Assembly (NCBI GenBank): GCA_027682925.1 | Contig: JAQCYU010000048.1 | Location: 1-10,800 of the forward strand | Length of the DNA stretch: 10,800 nucleotides | Source: Coriobacteriaceae bacterium AF45-21 | Lineage (GTDB): Bacteria > Actinomycetota > Coriobacteriia > Coriobacteriales > Coriobacteriaceae | Direction: 5' to 3' | In this document: positions 1 through 6,932 of the stretch, in pieces | Position numbering within the stretch: position 1 is the stretch's first letter | How the letters are laid out: each line of letters opens with the position of its first letter | Program-made: the position numbers and the translations under genes | Notes under the pieces: generated by a model | What the model was told of the DNA's origin: nothing | Seen by the model: the letters and a program-made list of their open reading frames with translations, nothing else | Database searches by the model: none

Positions 1-17
1 ACAGTCCTGCGCAAGAC

Positions 18-43
18 GGAAAGCACATTAAGTGCTTTCCTTT
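18..43 (+). terminator. Rho-independent terminator of an upstream gene outside the window
   Basis: A perfect 9-bp stem (18-26 with 32-40, GGAAAGCAC/GTGCTTTCC) closes a 5-nt loop and is followed by TTT. Flanking GCAA (12-15) and TTGC (42-45) could extend the stem past small bulges. The short T run on the plus strand suggests it ends a plus-strand transcript entering from the left. The T run is modest, so efficiency is uncertain. Confidence 0.5.
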
Positions 44-155
44 GCGTGCGGAACTCGCGACAAACTTAATTACGCGCCGCTCCCCGCCCACGCCGGGCAA
101 ACATCGTTGGGCTTATCACTGACACGAATAAACCGCTTGCATATCGTCTGCTGGC

Positions 156-185
156 TTGGCACGGTACAATACTTGCAGCTTTAAT
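156..185 (+). promoter_or_regulatory. Candidate sigma-70-type promoter of the rRNA methyltransferase gene
   Basis: TTGGCA (156-161) matches the -35 consensus at 5 of 6 bases. TTTAAT (180-185) matches the -10 consensus at 5 of 6, with an 18-bp spacer. Transcription would begin near 192, just before the Shine-Dalgarno sequence. TACAAT (165-170) is an alternative -10 but has no well-spaced -35. Confidence 0.4.
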
Positions 186-207
186 TCATGAATAAGTGGA
201 GTTATTG

Positions 208-1654
208 ATGGCAGAATCTCGTGCGGAGCGTAGGGCTCGTCGTGCTTTGGTGGAGGCGGTTGAGGGGTCGAAGGAGGAGAAATCTTCTTCGAAATCCAAG
301 TCTTCTAAAGCTGCAAAAAGCAAATCGACCAAGAACAGGGCTAAGGCCAAGCGTCCCGGCTCTCGTCGGAGCGAGGATAAGGCTTCTCAGACTCGCTCCA
401 AGCGCCCGTATAAGAATCCGGCTCCGTCTGCGCGCAAGACCGTTGATTCCAAGTCTCCTTGTTCCATCATGAAAGATTGCGGTGGGTGTACGGCGCTCAA
501 TCGTCCTTATAAGAAGCAGCTCGCCGCCAAGCAGGCCGCCATGGAGGAGCTTTTTGCTGCTCTTTGCGAGCGCGAGGGTATCAGCGTCGACCCCATTCGC
601 GGTATGGGAGTCACCCTGGGCGACCCGGGCAAATATCCTGCGCCGCGTGGCTTTCGTCATAAGGCTGCCACTCCCTTTGCTCCCGGTAAGGAGGACGCCG
701 TCCGTTGCGGTTTCTTTGAGCGCGGCACGCACAAGATCGTTGCCGTACCCGAATGCCCCGTCGAGGCACCGGGCGCCCGTCAGATTCTCAACGGCATCGC
801 ACGCGAAGCTGAGCGGCTGCATATTCCCGCCTTTAATGAGGACAAGCATCTGGGCTTGCTCCGCTATGCCGTCGTCCGCTGCGGTTGGCGTACCGACCAG
901 GTCATGGTTACGCTCGTGACCGCCCAGCGTGACTTACCGCATGCGCAGGAGTTCTTTGAGGCTGTCGCCGCGCTCAATCCGCACATCGTCACCGTCGCCC
1001 AAAACATCAACGGACGTCCCGGCAACGCCATCCTCGGCGAGAACCCGCATTGTATATGGCGCCGAGTGCATGCGCGACCAGCTGCTCGGTTGCGAATTCG
1101 ATATCTCCCCCACCGCGTTTTATCAGACCAACCCGCAACAGACCGAGCTGCTCTATCAGCTCGCTATCGACGGCATGGATTTGCACCAGGGCGATGTGCT
1201 CATGGACGCCTACTGTGGCAGCGGTACCATCGGTCTTTGCGCAGCTAAAGATGCCCAGAACAAGGGTATCGGCATTATGCTGCTCGGCGTTGAGCGCAAC
1301 CCGGCGGGCATTGCCGACGCACGTCGCAATGCCGAGCTCAACGGCCTCACCCGCAGCGCTTGGTTTATGGCCGACGACGCCACCGACTACATCCTGGATG
1401 CCGCCGACAACAACGAACGCGTCGACGTTCTTTCCATCGACCCGCCGCGCGCCGGCTCCACGCCCGAGTTCCTCGAAGCTGCCTGCGCACTTAAGCCGCG
1501 CCGCATCACCTATATCAGCTGCAACCCCGTGACCCAAGAGCGCGACCTGCACCAGCTCCTCGACGGAGGCTATCGCCTGCTCAAGATCACGCCCGTCGAC
1601 ATGTTCCCTCACACCGACCACACCGAAACCGTAGCGGTCCTCGAACGCCGCTAA
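208..1654 (+). pseudogene. rlmD: 23S rRNA (uracil-C5)-methyltransferase, RlmD/RumA (TrmA superfamily), interrupted by a frameshift
   Basis: This family makes 5-methyluridine in 23S rRNA (U1939 for E. coli RlmD) using S-adenosylmethionine. I chose ATG 208 over GTG 196 because GGAG (198-201) sits 6 nt before it. Residues about 10-80 are a Lys/Ser/Arg-rich low-complexity tail. Next come the iron-sulphur cysteines C85-x5-C91-GG-C94 and a likely fourth, C183 (VPECPVE). The frame then breaks: up to about 1041 the family match is in the ATG frame (...NAILGE), and from about 1043 it continues one base later (TRIVYG...). The second part has the SAM loop DAYCGSGT (about D334 in restored numbering), the DPPRAG motif (about D412), the nucleophile SCNP (about C439) and a terminal HTETV motif. 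With the frame restored the protein would be about 482 aa. As read, the ATG frame runs on to 1248 with an unrelated tail and lacks the methyltransferase domain. This is either a true pseudogene or a sequence error. Family assignment is firm; the exact rRNA target is inferred. Confidence 0.85.
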
Positions 1655-1684
1655 CCAACCTCAGTAGATTTTTGGGACAAGAAA

Positions 1685-1710
1685 GGGGGCGACCCGTCTG
1701 GGCCGCCCCC
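1685..1710. terminator. Shared terminator hairpin between convergent genes
   Basis: GGGGGCG (1685-1691) pairs with CGCCCCC (1704-1710). Inside are one A-C mismatch and a 3-bp CCC/GGG stem closing a 4-nt loop. On the minus strand it is followed by TTTCTT, on the plus strand by TTCGCTTGGTTT. It lies between the stop of the methyltransferase (1654) and the stop of the convergent PHP gene (1733), so it probably serves both, better for the minus strand. Confidence 0.6.
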
Positions 1711-1732
1711 TTCGCTTGGTTTATAAACTCCG

Positions 1733-2554
1733 CTACATCCCATTGCGCAGATCGCACACGCCGGCTGCCGCCATCTCGCGCAGCAGCGTCTCGCGGTCGC
1801 GCGTCACGATCAAATCCAGCGGGAAGTGAATCTCGTCGAGCATCTTGCGCGCGTGATCGAGCTTGCCAATGGCCATGCCAATGTGGGCATCGGTTGACAC
1901 GCCAATGCCCACGCCCAGCTCGGCGCAGCGCTCGGCGATCTTGCGGCATACGGCCCAATGCTCAGTGTCGACACCGTGTTCAAGACTATGGTTGTTGATC
2001 TCGATAATCTTGTGCTTGGCCTTAGCTGCCAACAGCACCTCGTCGATATCGAACGGCACGCCCGAACGCCCCGTGTGACCCAGCATGAACACCTTGGGGT
2101 GCTCCAGGGCATTGATATACATCTCGGTCGTCTGGGCCAGCGTCGCGCCTTCAGCAATCTGCGAATTATGCACGCTCGCAACCAAATAATCCAAATTACG
2201 CGTAACCAAATCGAACAGCGAATGCTGACGGCTGTACGAATCGCCGGCAATATCGAGCGTGACAGGAGTGTCCTCGCCAAACAGGCTTCCGTCCAGCGAA
2301 ACGATATCGGCCTCGGCACCACGCAGCACCAGCACGCCGCTCCAAATGCGCGGCCAGATATCCTGGTTGATAAAGAACTGGTAACTGCGCAGGTCATTGG
2401 GGCAAGCCGTAACCATAGAGCTCAAATGGTCGGCAGATCCGAGCACCTGCAGACCACGCTCTGCCGCCCAGTACACATTCTCCTCAATGGTCGAATATGC
2501 ATGCGCAGAGAACATCGTATGGGTATGAATGTCACAAGAAAGCAGGTAGGGCAT
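1733..2554 (-). CDS. PHP-domain metal-dependent phosphoesterase (YcdX-like)
   Basis: A 273-aa protein with the ordered metal-ligand motifs of the PHP (polymerase and histidinol phosphatase) superfamily: DIHTHT (H10, H12), ADH (D42-H43), E81 in RGAEAD, SVHNS (H129), LGHTGR (H160), the EINNHS strand (residues 185-190) and STDAH (D222, H224). These normally bind a trinuclear metal centre that hydrolyses phosphate esters. The order and length resemble the single-domain YcdX-type phosphatases rather than DNA polymerase PHP domains or histidinol phosphatase, so the substrate is unknown. No signal peptide or membrane segment is visible, so it is likely cytosolic. The ATG at 2554 has a good AAGGAG (2560-2565) 5 nt upstream. 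It lies 165 nt downstream of the aminotransferase in the same direction and may be co-transcribed with it. It ends at the shared hairpin at 1685-1710. Confidence 0.88.
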   Translation of the reverse strand: MPYLLSCDIHTHTMFSAHAYSTIEENVYWAAERGLQVLGSADHLSSMVTACPNDLRSYQFFINQDIWPRIWSGVLVLRGAEADIVSLDGSLFGEDTPVTLDIAGDSYSRQHSLFDLVTRNLDYLVASVHNSQIAEGATLAQTTEMYINALEHPKVFMLGHTGRSGVPFDIDEVLLAAKAKHKIIEINNHSLEHGVDTEHWAVCRKIAERCAELGVGIGVSTDAHIGMAIGKLDHARKMLDEIHFPLDLIVTRDRETLLREMAAAGVCDLRNGM

Positions 2555-2719
2555 CAGGTCTCCTTATCTGGCACGGCCGTCGCTTATATTCATTGTACGC
2601 ATAGCCTTCGATAGTCGTAAAACCACTCCATCCCAAAGACACAACGTCCATGACAACGGGGTCCGGCTTAACACCAAACCCCGTTTCACGTAAAACATTG
2701 TAGGCAGATCGCTTTGCTT
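2555..2719 (-). other. Intergenic stretch with a coding-like remnant or unrecognised short ORF
   Basis: This 165-nt spacer separates the aminotransferase stop from the PHP start. On the minus strand, the frame one base off the aminotransferase stays open through it and ends at 2532, just inside the PHP gene. Its codons have many first-position purines, and the peptide (for example MDVVSLGWSGFTTIEGY) looks protein-like. However, there is no start codon with a ribosome site, and I do not recognise a family. An 8-bp inverted repeat (AACGGGGT/ACCCCGTT) spans about 2655-2685 but has no T run. No clear terminator or promoter is seen, which is compatible with read-through into the PHP gene. Confidence 0.25.
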
Positions 2720-3904
2720 TTAACGATACTCGTCCGCCAACTGTTTCCAAGCGGGTAGCGAATTGACAATCGTTTCGTAACTCACGCAATAGCCCAGGCG
2801 GAACCAACCCGGCATACCAAAGCTGTCCGAGGGAACCGCAAGCAACTCATACTTCTTTGCGCGCTCGCAAAACGCATTCGCATCGGGCTCCAACGCTTTC
2901 ACCCATAGGTAGAACGCGCCATCCGGCTCAACATAGGTGTAGCCATACTCCGCTAGTGCGTCGGTAAGCGCGGTGCGGTTGCGTGCATAGGCCTCAACGT
3001 CACTCGGCTCATCGATGCAGTCGATAATTACGCGCTGGAAGAGTGCCGGTGCGCATACAAAACCCAGCGTACGGGCAGCACCCGCAACAGCCGGCATCAG
3101 ACGGGCGGCCTGCGGATTGGTGTTGGGAACCAAGATCCACCCCACGCGCTCACCCGGCAGCGACAGCGACTTGGAATACGAGTAGCACACGATGGTGTGC
3201 TCGTAAATCGAGGGCACCCAAGGCACCTCGGCACCGTACACGATTTCGCGGTACGGCTCATCCGAGATGAGCATAATCGGATTCTCGGGATCGCGCTGAG
3301 CGTTGGCCTCGCGCAGAACGTTGGCCAGTCGCGTCAGCGTGTCGCATGTATATACGGCACCGGTCGGATTGTTGGGAGAGTCGATGATGACGGCCGCCGT
3401 CTTATCGCTGATCGCCTTGAGCACGTTGTCCACGCTCAGCTGGAACGTATCTTCATCGGCGAGCGCCTCAACACACGTACAGCCGGCCTTCTCAATCCAA
3501 ACGCGATACTCCGGAAAGTACGGGGCGATAACAATAACCTCGTCGCCCGGGTTCGTAACGGCGTTGAGCGTGCAGGTGAGCGAAGCCGCGGCACCCACCG
3601 TCATAAAGACGTCTTTGCCCTCATAGCTCGTGCCAAAGCGGCGGTTGAGCGATTCGGCCACAGCGGCACGACATTGCGGCAGGCCCGGTGCGGGCGTGTA
3701 GCCGTGCAGCTGGTCGCTCGGCAGCTCCAGGGCCTTCTTAATCGACTCAGCCACGGCAGCGGGCGCCGGAACACTCGGGTTGCCCAGCGAAAAATCGAAT
3801 ACGTTTTCCGCACCGATCTGCGCCTTGCGCTCAAGGCCATAGCTAAAAATCTCACGGATGATGGAGCTTTCCGCACCGCGAGCATACATAGTTTCGTTGA
3901 TCAT
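2720..3904 (-). CDS. PLP-dependent class I/II aminotransferase (AspB-like)
   Basis: A 394-aa fold-type I aminotransferase, which would move an amino group between an amino acid and a 2-oxo acid using pyridoxal phosphate. Visible family residues are the N-terminal FDFSLGNPSVP loop, SPNNPTG (N179), SDEPY (D215 for the pyridine nitrogen, Y218), YSYSKSLSLPGERVGW (K245, the Schiff-base lysine; R253, phosphate contact) and WFRLGY (R369, substrate carboxylate). All catalytic positions are intact and the length is normal. The substrate (aspartate, alanine, aromatic or other) cannot be told from sequence alone. The frame extends upstream to 4003, but ATG 3904 is the better start. It is preceded by AAAGGGGA at a good distance, and the extension runs through a palindromic repeat. 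It follows the ftsH terminator, so it probably has its own promoter. Confidence 0.9.
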   Translation of the reverse strand: MINETMYARGAESSIIREIFSYGLERKAQIGAENVFDFSLGNPSVPAPAAVAESIKKALELPSDQLHGYTPAPGLPQCRAAVAESLNRRFGTSYEGKDVFMTVGAAASLTCTLNAVTNPGDEVIVIAPYFPEYRVWIEKAGCTCVEALADEDTFQLSVDNVLKAISDKTAAVIIDSPNNPTGAVYTCDTLTRLANVLREANAQRDPENPIMLISDEPYREIVYGAEVPWVPSIYEHTIVCYSYSKSLSLPGERVGWILVPNTNPQAARLMPAVAGAARTLGFVCAPALFQRVIIDCIDEPSDVEAYARNRTALTDALAEYGYTYVEPDGAFYLWVKALEPDANAFCERAKKYELLAVPSDSFGMPGWFRLGYCVSYETIVNSLPAWKQLADEYR

Positions 3905-3928
3905 CTGTTCCCCTTTCACATAGGCGCT

Positions 3929-3934
3929 ATTGTA
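3929..3934 (-). promoter_or_regulatory. Candidate -10 element for the aminotransferase
   Basis: TACAAT on the minus strand lies 24 nt before ATG 3904, which would give a leader of about 18 nt with the AAAGGGGA ribosome site. I see no convincing -35 hexamer at 16-18 bp, so this is weak. Confidence 0.3.
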
Positions 3935-3963
3935 CGCTTTAGCCGAGCAAAGTGCCGCAGCAA

Positions 3964-4025
3964 TGTTGATTGGGGACAGACTTAAATGCGTGAAAACGCT
4001 CATTTAAGTCTGTCCCCAATCAACA
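3964..4025. repeat. Long palindrome, REP/REPIN-like element
   Basis: Two 25-nt arms (3964-3988 and 4001-4025) are perfect inverted copies around a 12-nt centre. The centre can itself fold as GCGT-GAAA-ACGC. Each arm carries the core ATTGGGGACAGACTTAAATG. There is no T run, and the ftsH terminator already lies upstream at 4053-4080, so it does not look like a simple terminator. From memory, GGGGACAG-type palindromes occur as dispersed repeats near Y1/RAYT transposases in various bacteria. That link is inference. No transposase is present in the window. Confidence 0.6.
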
Positions 4026-4052
4026 GACGGCCCCATATCGCTCAAAAGAAAA

Positions 4053-4080
4053 AGCCCCCGCAGGTTTCCCCGCAGAGGCT
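4053..4080 (-). terminator. Rho-independent terminator of the tilS-hpt-ftsH unit
   Basis: Read on the minus strand, a 12-bp stem (AGCCUCUGCGGG with CCUGCGGGGGCU, including several G-U pairs) closes a GAAA tetraloop and is followed by TTTTTCTTTTG. In the plus-strand RNA the G-U pairs become C-A mismatches, so the hairpin is directional. It starts 13 nt after the ftsH stop codon. Confidence 0.85.
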
Positions 4081-4093
4081 TTCGCCACAAAGA

Positions 4094-6235
4094 CTATTTG
4101 TCGGCGTCGGTGTCGGCATCGGCATCGACGACGGCATGGTCATCGTCAGCATCATCGGATGCGGCTTCGGCATCCTCCTGCATGGCCGCCTGCGCAAAGG
4201 CCGCGGCATCAGCCGCCAGCTCCTCCTCGCTCATGCGAGGCGCGCGCTTCTTGGTCGGCATGCCGGCCGCCTTGGCATTGCGCTCCTCCTTGGCCGCCAG
4301 GATATCGCCCTCGCGCTCAAGGTACGCATCCCACTCGTTGTCGAGCAGGGCGTTCACGGCGTCGCCTTCGACGGTCTCGCGCTCAAGCAGCACCTTCGCC
4401 ATCAGATCGAGCTGATCGCGACGGGCATCCAAAATCTCGACCGCACGACGATGGGCTTCGCGCATGATGCGCTGAACCTCGATATCGATGCGGCGTGCCG
4501 TCTCCTCGGAGTAATCCTGGTGATCGGCGTAATCGCGACCAAGGAACACCTGATGCTGCGCCTCGCCAAACACTTGCGTGCCCAGCTCCTCGCTCATACC
4601 CAGGCGCGTGACCATCTCGCGCGCCATCTTGGTCGCGCGCTCCAGGTCGTTGCTCGCGCCCGACGTGATGTCGTCGCACATGAGCTCCTCGGCAACGCGA
4701 CCGCCCAAGAACACGGCAAGCTCGTCGAGCATCTCGTTCTTGGTCTTGAGGAAGTGATCCTCCTGCGGAAGCTGCAGCGTGTAACCCAGAGCCTGGCCGC
4801 GGCTGACAATCGAAATCTTGTGAACCGGATCGGAGTGCTCCAGGATGTGGCCCACCAGGGCATGGCCGCTCTCGTGGTAGGCAATCGTAGTGCGCTCGGC
4901 TTCGGTCATCACGCGACCCTTGCGCTGCGGTCCGGCAATCACGCGCTCCATCGACTCCTCGACCTCGTCCATCGAGATCACGGAACGATGGCGGCGAGCA
5001 GCCAGCAGCGCAGACTCGTTGAGCAGATTTGCCAGATCGGCGCCGGTAAAGCCAACGGTCATCTGGGCGAGCTTCTCAAACTTAACGTCCTCGTCCATCG
5101 GCTTGTTCTCGGCATGCACGCGCAAGATCTGCTCGCGGCCCTTCACATCCGGACGGTCGACCGTAACCTGACGGTCAAAACGGCCGGGACGCAGCAATGC
5201 CGGATCCAGGATGTCAGGACGGTTGGTCGCAGCGATCAGGATGACCGACTCGCTTTCCTCAAAGCCGTCCATCTCGACCAACAGCTGGTTGAGCGTCTGC
5301 TCGCGCTCGTCGTGACCGCCGCCCAAGCCGGCTCCGCGCTGACGTCCCACGGCGTCGATCTCATCGATGAAGATGATCGACGGGGCCTGGGACTTGGCCT
5401 CCTTAAAGAGGTCACGCACACGGCTGGCGCCGACACCTACGAACATCTCGACAAAGTCGGAACCCGAGATGCTAAAGAACGGCACGCCCGCCTCGCCGGC
5501 AACAGCCTTGGCCAGCAGCGTTTTACCGGTGCCCGGAGGGCCAACCAGCAACACGCCACGCGGGATCTTGGCGCCCAGCTTGCGATAGCGATCCGGATCG
5601 CTCAAAAAGTCACGGATCTCCTCGAGCTCCTCGACTGCCTCGTCCACGCCGGCAACGTCTTCAAACTTGACCTTGGGGCGTGTGGCCTCGTTGGTCTTGG
5701 CGTTGGTCTTGCCAAACTGCATGTTCCTGTTGTTGGCGCCCATCATCTGGCGCATAAAGTAGAACATGATGGCGATAAGGGCGATCGTCGGAAGCACACT
5801 CATCGCCAAGTCGCCCCAAAAATCGGGATCGTTGGTGTTGACGATGTACTTGGTATCGGGGTGCTCCGCCATGAGCTCGGCAAGCGAATCGGAGCCGACA
5901 TAGGTCGAAGAGAAGCTCTTGAGCTCGCTCGTATCGCCCTTGTCCTTCTTCGTCTTCCAGTAATGACCCGTCACGCTTCCGTCTTGAACCGTATAGGTCA
6001 GATCTTCGACGCGATCCTGCTTGATGGCGCTCACCATCTCGCTCGTCGCGAGCTTAACGGTATTGCTGGAATTGGCAAAGCCGGAGCCCATGTTAAAGAA
6101 GGCGTAGCCCAGAAGCGCGCAAGCCAAAATAAAATACAGCCAGCCCGTACGCGTGGGCTTCTTGCCTCCGGGCATCCCCGGGATCTTTGGGTCCCGGGGA
6201 GTCTGGGAATTGTTATCGTTACGGTCGTCGGGCAT
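4094..6235 (-). CDS. ftsH: ATP-dependent zinc metalloprotease FtsH
   Basis: A 713-aa membrane-anchored AAA+ protease that degrades misfolded membrane proteins and selected cytosolic regulators as a hexamer. Domain order: Pro/Lys-rich cytoplasmic start, TM helix (about 32-49), extracytoplasmic domain (about 50-141), TM helix (about 143-162), AAA+ module with Walker A GPPGTGKT (232-239), pore loop FVG (265-267), Walker B IIFIDEID (287-294) and arginine-finger helix RPGRFDR (349-355). The peptidase domain has HESGH (454-458, zinc ligands H454/H458, catalytic E455) and a third ligand at D530 ([11 protein letters not shown]). After about 660 the tail is Ala/Asp/Glu-rich and ends [10 protein letters not shown]. 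All catalytic residues are intact. The ATG lies 1 nt after the hpt stop, so translational coupling is likely. The nearest Shine-Dalgarno (GGAGGT, 6247-6252) is 11 nt away, within the hpt coding end. Confidence 0.97.
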   Translation of the reverse strand: MPDDRNDNNSQTPRDPKIPGMPGGKKPTRTGWLYFILACALLGYAFFNMGSGFANSSNTVKLATSEMVSAIKQDRVEDLTYTVQDGSVTGHYWKTKKDKGDTSELKSFSSTYVGSDSLAELMAEHPDTKYIVNTNDPDFWGDLAMSVLPTIALIAIMFYFMRQMMGANNRNMQFGKTNAKTNEATRPKVKFEDVAGVDEAVEELEEIRDFLSDPDRYRKLGAKIPRGVLLVGPPGTGKTLLAKAVAGEAGVPFFSISGSDFVEMFVGVGASRVRDLFKEAKSQAPSIIFIDEIDAVGRQRGAGLGGGHDEREQTLNQLLVEMDGFEESESVILIAATNRPDILDPALLRPGRFDRQVTVDRPDVKGREQILRVHAENKPMDEDVKFEKLAQMTVGFTGADLANLLNESALLAARRHRSVISMDEVEESMERVIAGPQRKGRVMTEAERTTIAYHESGHALVGHILEHSDPVHKISIVSRGQALGYTLQLPQEDHFLKTKNEMLDELAVFLGGRVAEELMCDDITSGASNDLERATKMAREMVTRLGMSEELGTQVFGEAQHQVFLGRDYADHQDYSEETARRIDIEVQRIMREAHRRAVEILDARRDQLDLMAKVLLERETVEGDAVNALLDNEWDAYLEREGDILAAKEERNAKAAGMPTKKRAPRMSEEELAADAAAFAQAAMQEDAEAASDDADDDHAVVDADADTDADK

Positions 6236-6236
6236 C

Positions 6237-6785
6237 TTACGAATAAACCTCCGGTTTCAAAATGCCCAGATACGGAAGGTTACGATAGCGCTCGGCATAG
6301 TCGAGGCCGTAGCCCACCACAAAGGCATCGGGGCAATGGGTTCCAACATACTTGGGCGTGATGGCCGAGACGCGGTCCTCAACGTCCTTCCACAGGAAGG
6401 CGGCGACCTCCAGAGAAGCGGGCTTGCGGCTCTCGAGGTTCTTCATCAGATACTTGAGCGTCAGGCCCGAGTCCAGAATGTCCTCGACGATCAGCACGTC
6501 GCGACCGCGGATGTCGATATCCAGGTCCTTAATGATACGCACGATACCCGAGGACTTCACACCGTCGCCATAGCTCGAAACAGCCATGAAATCGATGTTG
6601 GTCGGCAGCTCGATCTTACGCATCAGGTCGCCCATAAAGACCACGGCGCCGCGCAGGACCGCAATCAGCACCAGATCCTTACCCGCGTAGTCGCGAGTAA
6701 TCTCCTCGCCCAGGCGAGAGACGATACCGTCGATATCCTCCTGCGTGAACAGAACCTTCTCGATATCCGGATGTTGAGAAGCCAT
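6237..6785 (-). CDS. hpt: Hypoxanthine phosphoribosyltransferase
   Basis: A 182-aa type I phosphoribosyltransferase of purine salvage, converting hypoxanthine (and usually guanine) plus PRPP to IMP or GMP in the cytosol. Seen in the sequence: the pyrophosphate loop LRGAVVFMGDL (about 44-54), the flexible-loop region SYGDG (about 71-75), the PRPP motif VLIVEDILDSGLTL (97-110, acidic pair E101-D102), K133 in LWKD for purine contact and PDAFVVGYGLDY (152-163). Length is typical of bacterial HPRTs. ATG 6785 has AAAGGG 5 nt upstream. It sits between tilS and ftsH, a neighbourhood conserved in Bacillus and relatives. The 147-nt gap from tilS is in the same reading frame as both genes, interrupted only by two stop codons. 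Confidence 0.96.
   Translation of the reverse strand: MASQHPDIEKVLFTQEDIDGIVSRLGEEITRDYAGKDLVLIAVLRGAVVFMGDLMRKIELPTNIDFMAVSSYGDGVKSSGIVRIIKDLDIDIRGRDVLIVEDILDSGLTLKYLMKNLESRKPASLEVAAFLWKDVEDRVSAITPKYVGTHCPDAFVVGYGLDYAERYRNLPYLGILKPEVYS
6245..6257 (-). promoter_or_regulatory. ftsH ribosome binding site within a small palindrome
   Basis: AAACC-GGA-GGTTT on the minus strand contains the only good Shine-Dalgarno (GGAGGT) before ftsH, at an unusually long 11-nt spacing from the ATG. It lies inside the last codons of hpt, so translating hpt ribosomes would melt the weak 5-bp hairpin. This fits coupling of ftsH to hpt. Confidence 0.35.
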
Positions 6786-6932
6786 GACAACCCTTTCTTG
6801 TGCTTATCGCCCACACACCGCCGTATGGACGCGAACTTCACATTTTAGCAGCGCACGGGGTATATTTTCCAGCCCGTACGCCATCAGCGCGGGAATACCG
6901 TCAACGTCGCACAGAATAGCTGGCGTGGGACG
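6786..6932 (-). other. tilS-hpt intergenic gap with an in-frame open stretch
   Basis: After the tilS TAG (6933-6935), the same frame stays open for 42 codons to a TAA (6804-6806), then runs 6 further codons directly into the hpt ATG. The peptide (containing CDVDGIPALMAYGLENIPRA) looks plausibly coding, but I recognise no domain. TAAAAT (6842-6847, minus) could be a -10 for an internal hpt promoter; no good -35 is seen. Confidence 0.3.

Noticed and set aside
196..207. GTG 196 as the start of the methyltransferase
   Set aside because: GTG 196 overlaps the Shine-Dalgarno sequence itself (GGAG 198-201), and ATG 208 lies at the ideal distance from it.
1030..1060. Programmed ribosomal frameshifting in the methyltransferase
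   Set aside because: There is no slippery heptamer, no in-frame stop at the shift point and no obvious downstream pseudoknot. A 2-nt loss is simpler.
3197..3985. A 262-codon plus-strand open frame across the aminotransferase
   Set aside because: It is antisense to an intact aminotransferase, with a biased composition and no known domain.
3905..4003. N-terminal extension of the aminotransferase to 4003
   Set aside because: It would start inside the palindrome and encode a segment foreign to the family. ATG 3904 has a good ribosome site.
3986..6361. A 791-codon plus-strand open frame across ftsH
   Set aside because: It is the antisense shadow of ftsH, rich in His, Leu and Arg with no recognisable domain. 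FtsH on the other strand has every family motif. High GC with strong third-position bias leaves antisense frames open.
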